A DNA stretch of 11,588 bases from Candidatus Nealsoniibacteriota bacterium (GTDB lineage: Bacteria > Patescibacteriota > Minisyncoccia > Minisyncoccales > PWPS01), in the NCBI GenBank assembly GCA_003561025.1, contig PWII01000063.1, positions 1-11,588 on the forward strand. Reading direction: 5' to 3'. The first letter of the stretch is position 1; every line of letters starts with the position of its first letter. The notes under the pieces were generated by a model, which did no database searches, was not told the DNA's origin, and saw nothing but the letters and a program-made list of their open reading frames with translations. Positions 11,338 to 11,588 of the stretch are shown in pieces. Position numbers and translations under genes: made by a program.

Positions 11338-11588
11338 ATGGCTAAAAACATCTATTATCAAGAAGAAGCAAGAAAAAAGATGATGGGAGGAGTAGATAAG
11401 CTTGCCGATGCAGTAAAGTATACGATTGGACCCAAGGGAAGAAATGTTGTTATTGGGCAAAGCTATGGGTCACCTACCATCACAAATGACGGAGTCACTA
11501 TCACCGAAGAAATAGAACTAAAAGACAAGATAGAAAATATTGGTGCTTCGATAGTAAAAGAGGTCGCATCAAAGGCGAATGAAACAGC
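11338..11588 (+). CDS. groEL: Chaperonin GroEL, N-terminal part (cut by window end)
   Basis: GroEL is the 14-subunit ATP-driven chaperonin that folds proteins together with GroES. The ATG at 11338 lies 2 bp after the groES stop. The 83 complete residues visible run from MAKNIYYQEEARKKMMGGVD through YTIGPKGRNVV (the nucleotide-contacting TxGPKGRNV element) and SPTITNDGVTI, ending in KEVASKANETA just before the expected GDGTTT motif. The E. coli TKDGV is TNDGV here. The frame is open to the window edge. No Shine-Dalgarno sequence is seen, so translation may be coupled to groES. Confidence 0.97.
   Translation, partial: MAKNIYYQEEARKKMMGGVDKLADAVKYTIGPKGRNVVIGQSYGSPTITNDGVTITEEIELKDKIENIGASIVKEVASKANET

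Noticed and set aside
10966..11460. Long minus-strand open frame of 164 codons over groES/groEL
   Set aside because: It is antisense to two well-recognised genes and its translation matches no family I know, so it is a shadow of groES and groEL.

Overview
The window is AT-rich and compact, and it looks like chromosomal DNA of a Patescibacteria (Candidate Phyla Radiation) bacterium, possibly Parcubacteria. This placement is by eye and rests on several protein features. There is a short bS18 with a CxxC...CxxH zinc motif and an RNase J with the TGAQGE...SSSVIPGNE block. There is also a membrane-anchored family 5 solute-binding protein beginning PTYGGSYNEGVI with a peptidoglycan-binding domain inserted in it. 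Finally, nearly all genes lack a Shine-Dalgarno sequence. The rnj gene ends at a TGA exactly where the family's C-terminus is expected, so UGA is a stop codon; this argues against the code-25 lineages (Gracilibacteria/Absconditabacteria).

Layout. Positions 1-2234: the acidic end of an unidentified gene, then recA (+), converging with and overlapping a minus-strand rpsF-ssb-rpsR operon that has its own consensus promoter (2266-2294). Positions 2235-3875: a repeat-rich accessory island carrying one gene, a Fic-domain protein (+). It is preceded by tandem and inverted repeats and by a three-copy CGTGAAT motif around its likely promoter. It is followed by a 21-bp palindrome, a tiny ORF with a strong Shine-Dalgarno sequence, and a terminator-like hairpin. 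Positions 3876-5306: a phosphomannomutase/phosphoglucomutase (+) with its own promoter. Positions 5321-10669: a minus-strand run read in the order holin-like membrane protein, secG, solute-binding protein, rnj, trpS, starting from a strong promoter just upstream of the holin-like gene. Positions 10670-11588: a divergent intergenic region with a heat-shock promoter and a CIRCE operator, then groES and the start of groEL (+).

How it works together. Most of the window is housekeeping: recombination, ssDNA binding, ribosome, protein export, RNA decay, tRNA charging, chaperonin and sugar phosphate metabolism. CIRCE implies HrcA control of groESL. The clearest accessory part is the fic island, whose promoter repeats suggest specific regulation. 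The most unusual protein architecture is the solute-binding protein with a wall-binding domain inserted in it. I see no CRISPR array, insertion sequence, tRNA or rRNA.
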